The translations under genes and the position numbers were made by a program. This document shows, piece after piece, positions 16,089-25,120 of a DNA stretch of 64,000 bases. The DNA comes from VGNY01 sp964549635. GTDB taxonomy: Bacteria; Chloroflexota; Dehalococcoidia; GIF9; UBA5629. The stretch is from assembly GCA_964549635.1 (NCBI GenBank), contig CAZJVJ010000001.1, positions 124,001-188,000 of the forward strand. Reading direction: 5' to 3'. Below the pieces are notes generated by a model that saw only the letters and a program-made list of their open reading frames with translations, had not been told where the DNA came from and did not search any database. Every line of letters begins with the position of its first letter. Position 1 is the stretch's first letter.

Positions 16089-16375
16089 TTATTACGTATA
16101 GTCTCCCTTTCAGCTACGTTACCATCAAGCCTCGTCTGCCATATACTCATCAGGCCAGCAACATATACTACCGTTCCAGTTCAAAACCCTTACAATAGTC
16201 CTGGTAATAAAGTACTAATAAGATAATAATAATCATTAGCCGAAATCGTCAGTTTTGTCAAGTACCTTGCGGCTGTATTTTAGATTGTGTGGAAAATATA
16301 CCGGAAAATATTATGGTGGTAAGAACCGCAAAGAGAAAATTAAACGAAAGGATGCCTTACCACCATGGTCAAAGG
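16089..16375. other. Upstream region of the SipW operon, promoter not resolved
   Basis: This region of about 290 bases separates the signal peptidase start from the recombinase remnant. It is AT-rich around 16200-16260 and should carry the promoter of the four-gene leftward operon. No well-spaced consensus pair or palindrome is clear enough to call. Confidence 0.35.
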
Positions 16376-16590
16376 CTAAGCAAGCTTGCCGCCAGCATTG
16401 GAGTTCAGGTTTGCCAATAATTCGTGGATACCCTTTGGTGTTAACTCATAAGCTTCAACCGGTGTCTTGAGGCAGTTTTGGTAAAATGCTATAGTATGTG
16501 GTGATAGCCCCTGTCTTCTGCTTGAGAGGAACTTTGTTAACAATTCGGTCTGCTTTTTGTTAACAAAGTCATGGAAAAGTTCCAACTTTC
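16376..16590 (-). pseudogene. N-terminal fragment of a tyrosine recombinase/integrase
   Basis: About 70 codons read leftward from next to the tRNA-Leu copy 2. LLTKFLSSRRQGLSPHTIAF is the typical SAM-like N-terminal core-binding domain of phage-type integrases (residues that hold the outer DNA arm). It continues as FYQNCLKTPVEAYELTPKGI and ends NLNSNAGGKLA followed by a stop. The catalytic domain with the R-H-R-Y residues is missing and is not found further left. There is no clear start codon with a ribosome binding site. It is a remnant of a mobile element at the right inner edge of the tRNA-bounded island. Confidence 0.75.
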
Positions 16591-16595
16591 TATCC

Positions 16596-16677
16596 GGGGA
16601 AGTGCCGGAACTGGCAGACGGGCATGACTTAGGATCATGTGCCGCAAGGCGTAGGGGTTCGAGTCCCCTCTTCCCCA
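16596..16677 (+). tRNA. tRNA-Leu (anticodon TAG), copy 2
   Basis: Identical in all 82 bases to the gene at 10136-10217, including the class II variable arm and absence of encoded CCA. Its 5' side is unrelated to that of copy 1, so the duplication starts exactly at the tRNA gene. Whether both copies are transcribed cannot be read from the sequence. Confidence 0.96.
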
Positions 16678-16788
16678 TTTGGTCTCAAGGTAACATCTTT
16701 GAAAGGCATAGCCCCACCCCCGGAACCATTCCGTCAAGCGGAAATACAGGTGGCAATCGAACAGCAAGGCATTAAGACGCACTATTGA
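16596..16788 (+). repeat. 193-bp direct repeat, right copy (tRNA-Leu plus tail)
   Basis: Right member of the pair with 10136-10328. The distance between equivalent positions is 6460 bases. Homologous recombination between the copies would remove the whole surface-protein operon and leave one intact tRNA-Leu. The identical tRNA plus tail points to a recent duplication or strong conversion. Confidence 0.95.
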
Positions 16789-16886
16789 CGATTAACAGCA
16801 CATGATCAACGCCTCTATCCTTACAAAGATATTAAAAATACCTTGCCCTACTTGTAGTATCTGAAAAAGCGTGGCGTTGAATAACT

Positions 16887-17528
16887 ATGGAAATTAAGGT
16901 AGTCTCATTTGACGCTGAAGGCACGCTGGTGACAACTGACTTCAGCTATGCTGTCTGGTTTGAAGCTATTCCTAAGCGATATGCGGAGAAAAACGGTATT
17001 GATGATTTAGAGCTCGCCAGACGCATTGTGGAAGAAGAGTATAGAAGGGTAGGTGACCACAGATTGGAGTGGTATGATGTCCGGTACTGGTTTGATAAAT
17101 TTGGACTCGGCTCGGCTACGCCGGTAATGGAGGCCTGTCGAAGCAAAGTCTGTTACTACCCGGAAGTTAGAGAGGTTTTGGCTTCCTTAGTTGGGAAGTA
17201 CAAACTTGTCGTAGCCTCAGCGTCGACACATGACTTCCTTGAGCATCTTCTGCATGACATCAGGCCCTATTTCACAAAGGTCTTCTCCTCGCTTACTGAC
17301 TATAAGCAACTTAAGACATCTGAATTCTACCTGAAAGTATGTCAGGCGCTGGGTGTCAAGCCGGAGCAGATGGTTCACGTGGGTGATAATCTGCAATTTG
17401 ATTTCATCGCCCCTAGGGAAATAGGGGTCCGAGCCTTCTATCTGGATAGAAAGCAGCAAACACGCAGTGGCACTGTTTTAACAGACCTGATGCAGTTGAA
17501 GGCTCATTTGATGGATACGGGCGAATAA
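16887..17528 (+). CDS. HAD-superfamily hydrolase
   Basis: This is a 213-aa HAD-IA type phosphatase-like protein. Motif I is VVSFDAEGTLV, where the usual second Asp (DxD) is Glu. Residues 15-90 form the helical cap. VVASAS near residue 110 is motif II (Ser), K142 near LKTSEF is the probable motif III lysine, and HVGDNLQFDFIAPREIG is motif IV. The Glu in DxE is uncommon and may alter metal use or general acid function. The substrate is unknown; it stands alone right of the tRNA-Leu copy. Confidence 0.85.
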   Translation: MEIKVVSFDAEGTLVTTDFSYAVWFEAIPKRYAEKNGIDDLELARRIVEEEYRRVGDHRLEWYDVRYWFDKFGLGSATPVMEACRSKVCYYPEVREVLASLVGKYKLVVASASTHDFLEHLLHDIRPYFTKVFSSLTDYKQLKTSEFYLKVCQALGVKPEQMVHVGDNLQFDFIAPREIGVRAFYLDRKQQTRSGTVLTDLMQLKAHLMDTGE

Positions 17529-17608
17529 GTTTTTCCTTAAGTAGAAAAGGTTGTTCGCGCTACAGCCTACTATCCAAGACATCACCCCAGGCTAGGGTAA
17601 CCCCTTTT

Positions 17609-18565
17609 TCACGGTGTTGTTACCTTTTTACGTAATGATAGTTGCTCTACTTTCACCAGTGGTACAAGTCTTTCTACATCTTCCCTGTGGCAGAGCTCAG
17701 TTCCTGGGGTTAATGTAGCCGCTGTCCCGGCTGCTGCTGCCCAGCGGCAGGCTTCCTTAATCTCATATCCCTGACTTAGTTTCAGCACCAGCCCGGCAAC
17801 AGCGGAATCGCCGGCTCCAACAGTACTACGTATCTCCACACGCGGTGGTACTGCTTTCAGTATCTCCTTATCGGTGGCAACTATTAGACCGTCTTTACCT
17901 CGAGAAATTACCACAACCTCAATGTCCTGGCTTACCAGTGTCTTTGCTGCCTGCACTATTTTCGTTTCGCTTCTCAGTTCTGTCTTCAATAGTTCTTCAG
18001 CTTCGTGAAGATTCGGCTTTATAATATTCGGCTTTCCTTTTATCCCTTTTTTCAGCCACTTTCCATCGGAGTCAAGAACAGTCTTTATACCGTTGTTTCT
18101 GGCTATTTCTATCAATTGCTGATAGATATTATCAGGTATTCCAGGAGGAACACTGCCAGCAAACACCAGAAAACTGGGCTTCGGCCTGATATTTATTAGT
18201 TTGTTTATCAAGCTGTCAAGCTCATCCCTATAAATATACGGCCCGGGAGCATCGATTCTGGTCTGGCGACGAGTTCTTAAATCGGTAATGATAAAGTTGG
18301 TCCTTATCTCCTCTCTGATAGGTGTAAAGTCAAAAGGAACCTTCTGTTGTCTCAGAAGATGCTTCAATGTTTCGCCATCTATGCCACCAATGAAGCCGTA
18401 GGCAACAGTCTCACCGCCGAGTTCATGAATGACCCGGGAGACATTGATTCCTTTGCCGCCAGGGTCTCGGCGTAAGCTAGTCCAGCGATTGGTTTCATCT
18501 ATGACCAGTTCTTCTACGGTGACAGTTTCATCTAGACTGGGATTTAAAGTCACAGTAGCAATCAT
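17609..18565 (-). CDS. PfkB-family sugar kinase (1-phosphofructokinase/tagatose-6-phosphate kinase type)
   Basis: This is a 318-aa kinase. It starts with MIATVTLNPSLDETV and has GGKGINVSRVIHELGG (substrate site), AGSVPPGIPDNIY, NLHEAEELL, and STVGAGDSAVAGLV with the catalytic Asp of the GAGD motif. These fit the 1-phosphofructokinase/LacC subgroup. Its start overlaps the pyruvate kinase stop by 4 bases (ATGA-type coupling) and the operon also holds a LacD-type aldolase. A function in phosphorylating fructose- or tagatose-phosphate for the aldolase is plausible. It is the last of three genes. Confidence 0.93.
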   Translation of the reverse strand: MIATVTLNPSLDETVTVEELVIDETNRWTSLRRDPGGKGINVSRVIHELGGETVAYGFIGGIDGETLKHLLRQQKVPFDFTPIREEIRTNFIITDLRTRRQTRIDAPGPYIYRDELDSLINKLINIRPKPSFLVFAGSVPPGIPDNIYQQLIEIARNNGIKTVLDSDGKWLKKGIKGKPNIIKPNLHEAEELLKTELRSETKIVQAAKTLVSQDIEVVVISRGKDGLIVATDKEILKAVPPRVEIRSTVGAGDSAVAGLVLKLSQGYEIKEACRWAAAAGTAATLTPGTELCHREDVERLVPLVKVEQLSLRKKVTTP

Positions 18566-20004
18566 TTGACCATTTCCACTTTAAGCAGGTTCGTGCTGCC
18601 AGGAACACCAATCGGTATACCACCGGTGATAACCACCAAATCGCCATTACGGGCTAGCCTCGTTCGCTTGGCTACCCTGGCCCCTCTGGAGAACAAGGCA
18701 GCTATATTTGATGGCTCAGGTATCTGCAAGGCATATACCCCCCATGATAGCGCTAACTGCCTCTGCGTTGACCGATTGGGGGTAATAGCCAGAATCGGTA
18801 CTTTAGGGCGATATTTGGAGACACGTCTGGCAGTGCTGCCCGAAAAGGTAAAGGCGATAATGGCAGCTGCGCCTAGCTGGTTAGCTGTATGGCAAGCAGC
18901 GTAGCTGATGGCATCATCGGTTTGAGGCTGAATGTCCTTACCTTTGTTTGCCAGGACCTCCTCGTAGGGCAAAGCAGCCTCCGCCTCCATTGCAATTTGA
19001 GCCATCATAGAAACCGCTTCCAACGGATAGTTACCTATGGCAGTTTCTTCGGACAGCATAACAGCATCGGCGCCATCAAAGATGGCATTAGCCACGTCAG
19101 TGACCTCGGCTCGTGTAGGTCGGGGGGAGTTGACCATGGATTCCAGCATTTGGGTAGCTACAATGACAGGTTTCCCTAATTGGTTGCACCTGCGGATGAT
19201 TTCCTTCTGGACTATAGGTACTCTTTGTACCGGAATCTCCACACCCAGGTCGCCGCGGGCCACCATGGCACCATCGGCTACTGCCAGTATCTCTTCAAGG
19301 TTGTCAAGGGCCTCTCGTCTCTCAATTTTGGCGATAATTGCCGGAGCCCCTTTTTTCTTTTTCAGAAAATCTCTCACTTTCACAATATCATCAGCTTCAC
19401 GAATAAACGATAAAGCTACAAAATCGACATTATGCTTCAAACCGAAAACCAGATGTTTCCAGTCCTCTTCGGTGATTGTCGGGGCTTCCCATGTAATACC
19501 GGGGATATTTATGCCCTTTTCCCCAGACAGGTTACCACCAGCCACCACTTGGCAATAAACATCGGTTTTGGTAGTTGATGTCACTTTTAGTTTTATAGCA
19601 CCATCATCAAGAAATATCATGTCTCCGGGCTTGACACATTGTGGCAAGTCAGGGAGACCTACGGACACCATACGGTCGTCTCCTAGTATTTCTTTTGTTG
19701 TAAGAATAAAACCGGAATTCTCCTTGAGTTCAACAGAGCCCTTTTTAAGTTTGCCAATCCTATTTTTCGGCCCAGGAAGATCCTGCATTATGGCTAATGG
19801 TAAGCCAGTTTGTTTAGATACTTGACGAAGGCTTTTTATATAGCTGGCGTGCTCCTTAGGTGTTCCATGAGAAAAATTGATTCTGGCCACGTTCATACCA
19901 GCCTTCAGAAGCTCTTTCATTACCCACGCCGAGCTGGTACTGGGGCCAATAGTGCAGACTATCTTCGTCCTTCTGAAAGCAGTGCCCAAATTCGTTACCA
20001 TCAT
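18562..20004 (-). CDS. pyk: Pyruvate kinase
   Basis: This 480-aa enzyme converts phosphoenolpyruvate and ADP to pyruvate and ATP. It shows KIVCTIGPSTSS at the start, MQDLPGPKNRIG, VDFVALSFIR, the active-site IIAKIERREALDNLEEIL (catalytic Lys), MVARGDLGVEIP and QMLESM. The C-terminal allosteric domain includes FTFSGSTARRVSKYRP. The normal length for a plain pyruvate kinase suggests no extra PEP-utiliser domain. It is the middle gene of the aldolase-pyk-pfkB operon with a 12-base gap after the aldolase. Confidence 0.97.
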   Translation of the reverse strand: MMVTNLGTAFRRTKIVCTIGPSTSSAWVMKELLKAGMNVARINFSHGTPKEHASYIKSLRQVSKQTGLPLAIMQDLPGPKNRIGKLKKGSVELKENSGFILTTKEILGDDRMVSVGLPDLPQCVKPGDMIFLDDGAIKLKVTSTTKTDVYCQVVAGGNLSGEKGINIPGITWEAPTITEEDWKHLVFGLKHNVDFVALSFIREADDIVKVRDFLKKKKGAPAIIAKIERREALDNLEEILAVADGAMVARGDLGVEIPVQRVPIVQKEIIRRCNQLGKPVIVATQMLESMVNSPRPTRAEVTDVANAIFDGADAVMLSEETAIGNYPLEAVSMMAQIAMEAEAALPYEEVLANKGKDIQPQTDDAISYAACHTANQLGAAAIIAFTFSGSTARRVSKYRPKVPILAITPNRSTQRQLALSWGVYALQIPEPSNIAALFSRGARVAKRTRLARNGDLVVITGGIPIGVPGSTNLLKVEMVK

Positions 20005-20016
20005 TTGTATCTGTCT

Positions 20017-21015
20017 TTAGTAACTCCTATACCAATTCTCCCCAATTACGGTCAAGTCGTCAGCCTCAAGACCAAACTTGCGATACCAAGGAACGCCATA
20101 TTTGGTAGCTATTTCGGCTAACTCTTTCAACCTGTTAGCCGCAGTAGTAGAAAGGAATTTCATTCGTTCCCTCTTGTCTGTAAAACGTATAGCCTCCTGC
20201 CAGATGGCGCGACCACCTAAAAATCCGGAGGCCCCAGCCTTACAGGCGATTTTCACTTCCTCGCGAAAGGTCTCATAATCCACGCCGGCACTTAAGATAA
20301 CCCAGGGCACTTGCGACGCCTCATCCAATTGCTGGCAAAACTTCAGTAATCTTGACTTACTTGTTTCGAACTTCATATCAGCAGGAAATTCTGCCTTGAG
20401 CACATCTATCGGCAATGATGTAACCTGTCGAGCCGTTGTGATTACCAGTTCCGGTCTACGCGCCGCAAAATCTGGTGACTTAGCTTCCTCACCTTGGATT
20501 GCATATGTTTTGGGTTCGACCAGGAAAGGTATATCATAATGCAGACATTCTGCCGCCACCATCTGTACCGTTTCCAATTGCTTTTGAGCAACTTCTGCCA
20601 GATCAGGGCGGTAATAAAGCAGAATCTTGACTGCTGAGCCACCCATGCGTTTGATTTTTTCTACACTCCAGCCCTCAAGTAAAGTCGTTATTCTACCCAG
20701 AGGGCTACTTTGATAGCCAGTAGCCTCAATGCTTACCAGCAAACCAGTATGTCCAGGAAGGACTCCTCCGGCAATGCACTGGGCAGCACCGTAGTTGGGA
20801 TCCAGTAAAACAGCACTGGTATAAGGCGCCAGGGCAGCACACAGTTCCAGCTTATGCTCCACCAATTCATGATACTCGACGTTGTCATCAAATTGTTCCT
20901 TTTCAATCATGGTTTTGAGAGAACCCCGGTGATCCATAGCGCATATTGTGAAGACTCCATCGGGTGTTGAAATTTGCTGCAAGCCCCTGATCTTGCCTAT
21001 ACCCAGTTTTCTCAT
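20017..21015 (-). CDS. Tagatose-1,6-bisphosphate/fructose-bisphosphate aldolase, LacD type
   Basis: This is a 332-aa class I aldolase of the LacD family. It shows LQQISTPDGVFTICAMDHRG, a VLLDPNYGAAQ segment, SAVKILLYYRPD with the candidate Schiff-base lysine, FLVEPKTY, and VPWVILSAGVDYETF near the end. The ATG at 21015 has a GGGGAG site 6 bases upstream and gives the usual family length; an upstream in-frame start (21096) does not. It is the first gene of the operon with pyruvate kinase and PfkB kinase. Whether the sugar is tagatose or fructose bisphosphate cannot be decided. Confidence 0.9.
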   Translation of the reverse strand: MRKLGIGKIRGLQQISTPDGVFTICAMDHRGSLKTMIEKEQFDDNVEYHELVEHKLELCAALAPYTSAVLLDPNYGAAQCIAGGVLPGHTGLLVSIEATGYQSSPLGRITTLLEGWSVEKIKRMGGSAVKILLYYRPDLAEVAQKQLETVQMVAAECLHYDIPFLVEPKTYAIQGEEAKSPDFAARRPELVITTARQVTSLPIDVLKAEFPADMKFETSKSRLLKFCQQLDEASQVPWVILSAGVDYETFREEVKIACKAGASGFLGGRAIWQEAIRFTDKRERMKFLSTTAANRLKELAEIATKYGVPWYRKFGLEADDLTVIGENWYRSY

Positions 21016-21197
21016 CCCGCTCCCCTGTATTTTAGTACTAGCTCCATCATTAACTGTAAGACTATAGCCTTTTATGACATATCTATCAAGTCTCAACTGG
21101 TTGGTTGGATTGCTTACTTTTGAACGAATTCAGCTAGAGCCCCTTGACAACATTCCAGGCTCGAGACATAATTACGCAAAACTAAATACAATTAAAG

Positions 21198-24100
21198 ATG
21201 AACATACAGGCTTATATTTCTCTGGCTGTTGTCATCGCCTATATTCCAGTTGCATTAATACTTATTTTCAACCGGCCGTGGAACAGTCAGCAGAAATTAT
21301 TCGCCATAACGCTGGTGCCCACTTTCTTGTGGGGACTCAGCAATGTAATCTTCCGCAGCGAGCTCTTTCCACAGGAAAAACTCCTTGTCCTGAGATTCGT
21401 CCTGTGCTTTTTCGTGTGGGCAGCAGTGCAGTTCCATCACTTTTTGACCTCTTTCTACCAACCAAAAGGTTTCATCCCTCACTTTGGCTATGTGCTGCTG
21501 GCACTGGTTGTCGCCATAACTTTTATGGGCTATTTTGCTAAAGGCGTTTCTTTGGTAGAAGGCGTAGCTGTCCCCGACTATGATATGGCGCTCATACCAA
21601 TAGCCATTGCACTTTTTGCCGTGTTGGGCACCGATTTTTATTTTCTATGGAGAAAGTTTAATAGGCTGAGTGACGCAGTAAAGCGCAATCAAATCCTGTA
21701 TCTGCTGGCGAGCATCATACTTATGACCTTCTTCAGTTCCACTGCAGTGACCACCATTGGCAAAATATACCCTTTGACCCATCTTGGCGCTGTGGTCAAC
21801 TCTGGTCTTTTAACCTATGCAGTATTGAGGCATCGCTTGCTGGACCTGCAAATCGTCTTCCGGCGTGCACTGGGTTGGATAGGTCTAGTCACTTTCGGTA
21901 TTGCTACCTATGGGCTTCTGCTTATTTTAATACACCGGATCATCGGCATCACACCGGACGAGCGCATTTTAGTCGTGACCTCACTGGTGGCAGCTGTTGT
22001 TTTTGCTGTGGCTTATCTGCTACAAGGTCTGTTCCTCACGGGGGCAGAGCGGTTTTTCCACAAAACGCGGTATGAGTACTACCAGAAATTGCATGCTTTT
22101 CTTAAAAATAGACTGAGCGGCATTTTCAGCCTCAGGGAGCTCGGGAATGAATTGCTGCCGTTACTAGTCGGGTCTGTGCAGTGCAAACATGCGCACTTGC
22201 TACTCCCGAACCCGGTCAGCGGGGACTTTGCCATCGAGATAAGTACTTCGCACCAAGTTAACGCCCATTCACTGACCATACGAAAGGACAGCCCGATCTT
22301 ACAATGGTTGAGACAGGAAAATAGCTACCTTAGCAAAGAGGATCTGGATATCTATGCAGAATTCCGCGGTCTATGGGATGAGGAAAGGAAGCGCCTTGAA
22401 GCCCTTGATATCGAACTACTTTTTCCTATGATAAGCCGCGGCCGTTTGATTGCTGTTTTGGCAATAGATAGGAAGCGAACCGGTAAGTACTCAGTAGAGG
22501 ATATTAATCTGGCAGAAAGCATTGCATCGCAGGTAGCGACTAGCCTGGAAAAAGAATATCTTCAGGAGCAGCTCAGAAAACGGGAGCAGGAGCTCTCACT
22601 TTTTAACCGCCTGACTTCAGTCATTACTTCCAGTCTAAACATACGAGAGGTTTACGATAGCTTTATCACTGAACTCAGTCAGGTCATTGACGTCGATTGG
22701 GCCGGGGTGGCGCTGATTGAGGGAGAAGAGCTTTGTTTCGAGGCTTTGGCCACAAAGGTAGGTTCAGCATGGCAACCCGGGCAAAGGATACCTCTTGCCG
22801 GCACCGGCGTTGAATGGGCAGCAAATCACAAAAAGGCTTGTATGGAGCCAGACCTTTCTAAGAGCAGGAGGTTCTGGACGGGTGAGCGTCACTTGAAACA
22901 AGGAATTCGTTCAATCATGTATTTGCCACTGATGGTCAAAAATGAAGCTATTGGCGGCTTGATCATCGGCAGCCGGAAGCCCAATGCTTACAACCCTGAA
23001 CAGGTCCTCCTTCTAGAACGTCTCGCCTCCCACATCGCCGTGCCAATTGAAAATAGCCGACTGTATGCCAGGGCTGAGCAAAGAGCCCGTGTAGATGAAA
23101 TCACCGGATTGTTCAACCGCCGTCACTTTGATGAACATTTGAAACAGGAAATTGAGCGCCATTCGCGCTACAGCGGCATGCTGTCTTTAATTTTGCTGGA
23201 TTTGGATTCTTTCAAGGCCTACAATGACAAACACGGACATATGAACGGCGATAAGCTACTAGCAAGAATCGGGCAAATGCTCGGTAGGTCAATCAGAAGC
23301 ACTGACCTGGCTTTCCGCTATGGGGGCGATGAGTTCGCCATCCTGTTACCACAATCGCCTGGTAACGACGCCTTCATTGTGGCTGAACGCGTTAGAGCAA
23401 GAATCGCCCACGAGATGCAAACTGAACAACCTAAAATTACAGCTAGCCTCGGTTTAGCCTCATGGCCCAGTGATGGAATAACCCCGGACGAACTTCTAAC
23501 AGCTGCTGACAGGGCGCTCTATTATGCCAAACAAACCGGCGGCGATCGAACTTGCATGGCATCTAGAATATTGCCTACGCTAACCGAGACCACCATTGGA
23601 GGAACTGTTAGCGAAAAGGAGGCTTTGAGTATAATCTACGCTTTAGCCGCCGCCATCGAAGCTAAAGACCAGTATACTTACGGCCACTCTAAAAAGGTGT
23701 GCAGCTATGCTGTGGCTCTGGCTGAAGCCCTCGGCTTGCCACCGGAAAGAGTAGCTATAATAAGCACTGCAGCTTTGCTCCATGATATCGGAAAGATAGG
23801 CATCCCTGACGAAATACTCAATAAAGTTGGTAAGCTGGACGCTGAAGCCTGGGAATTGATTCAATCACATCCGAAATTATCAGCCACCATAGTCGGCCAT
23901 GTGCTCAGTCTGGTTTCCTGCCTCCCAGCTATAATTCACCACCACGAACGCTGGGATGGCACCGGTTACCCGTCTGGACTAAAGGGCGAGGCTATTCCAA
24001 TTGAAGCCCGCATCCTGGCTATTGCTGACGCCTTCGATGCCATGAGTTCTCCTCGCCCTTATCGAAAAGCCCTATCCTACAAGAAGGTACTGGCTGAGCT

Positions 24101-24224
24101 CAAGCAATGCGCCGGCACCCAGTTTGACCCAAAACTGGTTGAGGTCTTTCTACCCATAGCTCTAGCCACCACACCTACAGAACTGGTAATAGGCGAAGAC
24201 ATCTCTAAGTCCGAGAGACACTAG
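21198..24224 (+). CDS. Membrane sensor with GAF, GGDEF and HD-GYP domains (c-di-GMP turnover)
   Basis: This is a 1008-aa protein. Residues 1-280 contain a run of about seven or eight membrane helices of the histidine-kinase 7TM sensor type. Two GAF-like domains follow (about 300-460 and 470-620). The GGDEF domain (about 625-785) has an intact FRYGGDEFAILLPQ active site and an RSTD I-site five residues before it, so it should be a feedback-inhibited diguanylate cyclase. The HD-GYP domain (about 810-995) has HDIGKIGIPDEILNK, HHERWDGTGYPSGL and ADAFDAM, predicted to hydrolyse c-di-GMP. Making and breaking c-di-GMP in one protein suggests a switch. It is monocistronic, divergent from the aldolase operon. 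Confidence 0.95.
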   Translation: MNIQAYISLAVVIAYIPVALILIFNRPWNSQQKLFAITLVPTFLWGLSNVIFRSELFPQEKLLVLRFVLCFFVWAAVQFHHFLTSFYQPKGFIPHFGYVLLALVVAITFMGYFAKGVSLVEGVAVPDYDMALIPIAIALFAVLGTDFYFLWRKFNRLSDAVKRNQILYLLASIILMTFFSSTAVTTIGKIYPLTHLGAVVNSGLLTYAVLRHRLLDLQIVFRRALGWIGLVTFGIATYGLLLILIHRIIGITPDERILVVTSLVAAVVFAVAYLLQGLFLTGAERFFHKTRYEYYQKLHAFLKNRLSGIFSLRELGNELLPLLVGSVQCKHAHLLLPNPVSGDFAIEISTSHQVNAHSLTIRKDSPILQWLRQENSYLSKEDLDIYAEFRGLWDEERKRLEALDIELLFPMISRGRLIAVLAIDRKRTGKYSVEDINLAESIASQVATSLEKEYLQEQLRKREQELSLFNRLTSVITSSLNIREVYDSFITELSQVIDVDWAGVALIEGEELCFEALATKVGSAWQPGQRIPLAGTGVEWAANHKKACMEPDLSKSRRFWTGERHLKQGIRSIMYLPLMVKNEAIGGLIIGSRKPNAYNPEQVLLLERLASHIAVPIENSRLYARAEQRARVDEITGLFNRRHFDEHLKQEIERHSRYSGMLSLILLDLDSFKAYNDKHGHMNGDKLLARIGQMLGRSIRSTDLAFRYGGDEFAILLPQSPGNDAFIVAERVRARIAHEMQTEQPKITASLGLASWPSDGITPDELLTAADRALYYAKQTGGDRTCMASRILPTLTETTIGGTVSEKEALSIIYALAAAIEAKDQYTYGHSKKVCSYAVALAEALGLPPERVAIISTAALLHDIGKIGIPDEILNKVGKLDAEAWELIQSHPKLSATIVGHVLSLVSCLPAIIHHHERWDGTGYPSGLKGEAIPIEARILAIADAFDAMSSPRPYRKALSYKKVLAELKQCAGTQFDPKLVEVFLPIALATTPTELVIGEDISKSERH

Positions 24225-24304
24225 CAATATTTACCTTTCTACCCTCCCAACCATTACCTCTGTTGAAGACACCCAGCATTTTCATTCAGAGTTGTCTTTC
24301 CTAT

Positions 24305-24952
24305 CTATTTTTTGACAAGGGCACATATATTCCTGGAAACAAACTTCAACACAAAATGGTGGGCCCGCTCAGGGAATATACTGAGCACCTTAAACCCGGC
24401 TAGAGTTAACAGCCTGCGAACCTCACCATAGGAAAATAGATAATAGTAACGATAGAGTACCTTACCTCTTAATCTCCAGGGTACATAAACCTCCTTTCCA
24501 CGTAGCCAGAAGCGTGGCTGCCACTTGTTCCATACAGTAACAAACGCCTCACCCCCTGGCTTCAGTACACGCCAAAGTTCCTTAAAAGCCTCTTGCCTCC
24601 GTTCATAGCCATCAATATGATGATAAGTAGCTATTGAAATTGCCCAGTCGAAAGTGTTGTCACCAAAAGGTAGGGAAACAGCATCAGCCACCAACAGATT
24701 GACTGCCAAATCAAACTTGGCAGCGTATTTTTGCGCCTGTTTTAGCATTTGCGCAGAAAAGTCTATCCCCCACAGCTCGAAGTTTTCTTTGAATGGCACA
24801 AAGTCTGGACCATGGGCGCAGCCGATGTTTAACAGCCTTCCCTGGCGCCATCTGAGTACCAGCTCCTCGAGCTCCTGAGTAAAACGACACCAATGCCTGT
24901 AACGGTACCAGCTCTCAGCTATCTCATCAAAGACTTCCCTATTTGTCGCCAT
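24305..24952 (-). CDS. Trm9/ABH8-like tRNA wobble-uridine methyltransferase (putative)
   Basis: This 215-aa class I SAM methyltransferase has motif I LLNIGCAHGPDF, motif II GIDFSAQML, VADAVSLPF and FDWAISIATYHHI. RRQEAFKELWRVLKPGGEAFVTVWN and the later VPW...RYYYLFSYGEVRRLL correspond in order to Trm9/ALKBH8 methyltransferases, which convert cm5U34 to mcm5U34 in tRNA. It is placed head-to-head with an Elp3 gene, the enzyme that makes the cm5 group, 168 bases away. The family pattern plus neighbour makes the tRNA role likely, but generic methyltransferase remains possible. Confidence 0.75.
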   Translation of the reverse strand: MATNREVFDEIAESWYRYRHWCRFTQELEELVLRWRQGRLLNIGCAHGPDFVPFKENFELWGIDFSAQMLKQAQKYAAKFDLAVNLLVADAVSLPFGDNTFDWAISIATYHHIDGYERRQEAFKELWRVLKPGGEAFVTVWNKWQPRFWLRGKEVYVPWRLRGKVLYRYYYLFSYGEVRRLLTLAGFKVLSIFPERAHHFVLKFVSRNICALVKK

Positions 24953-25120
24953 AGCAACCGATTTGGTAAACTTTTGCTATGTCACACTTTTCCATAAGCA
25001 GGCCTAATAACTGTACGATATACAGCAGTGCGTGCTTTGTAGGTTTTAGGGTCTGCCAAGCAGATGCAGGTTAGGCCCAAGTCTCATGGTGGCGTTGCTT
25101 TGCCTTAAGGAAACCACAAT

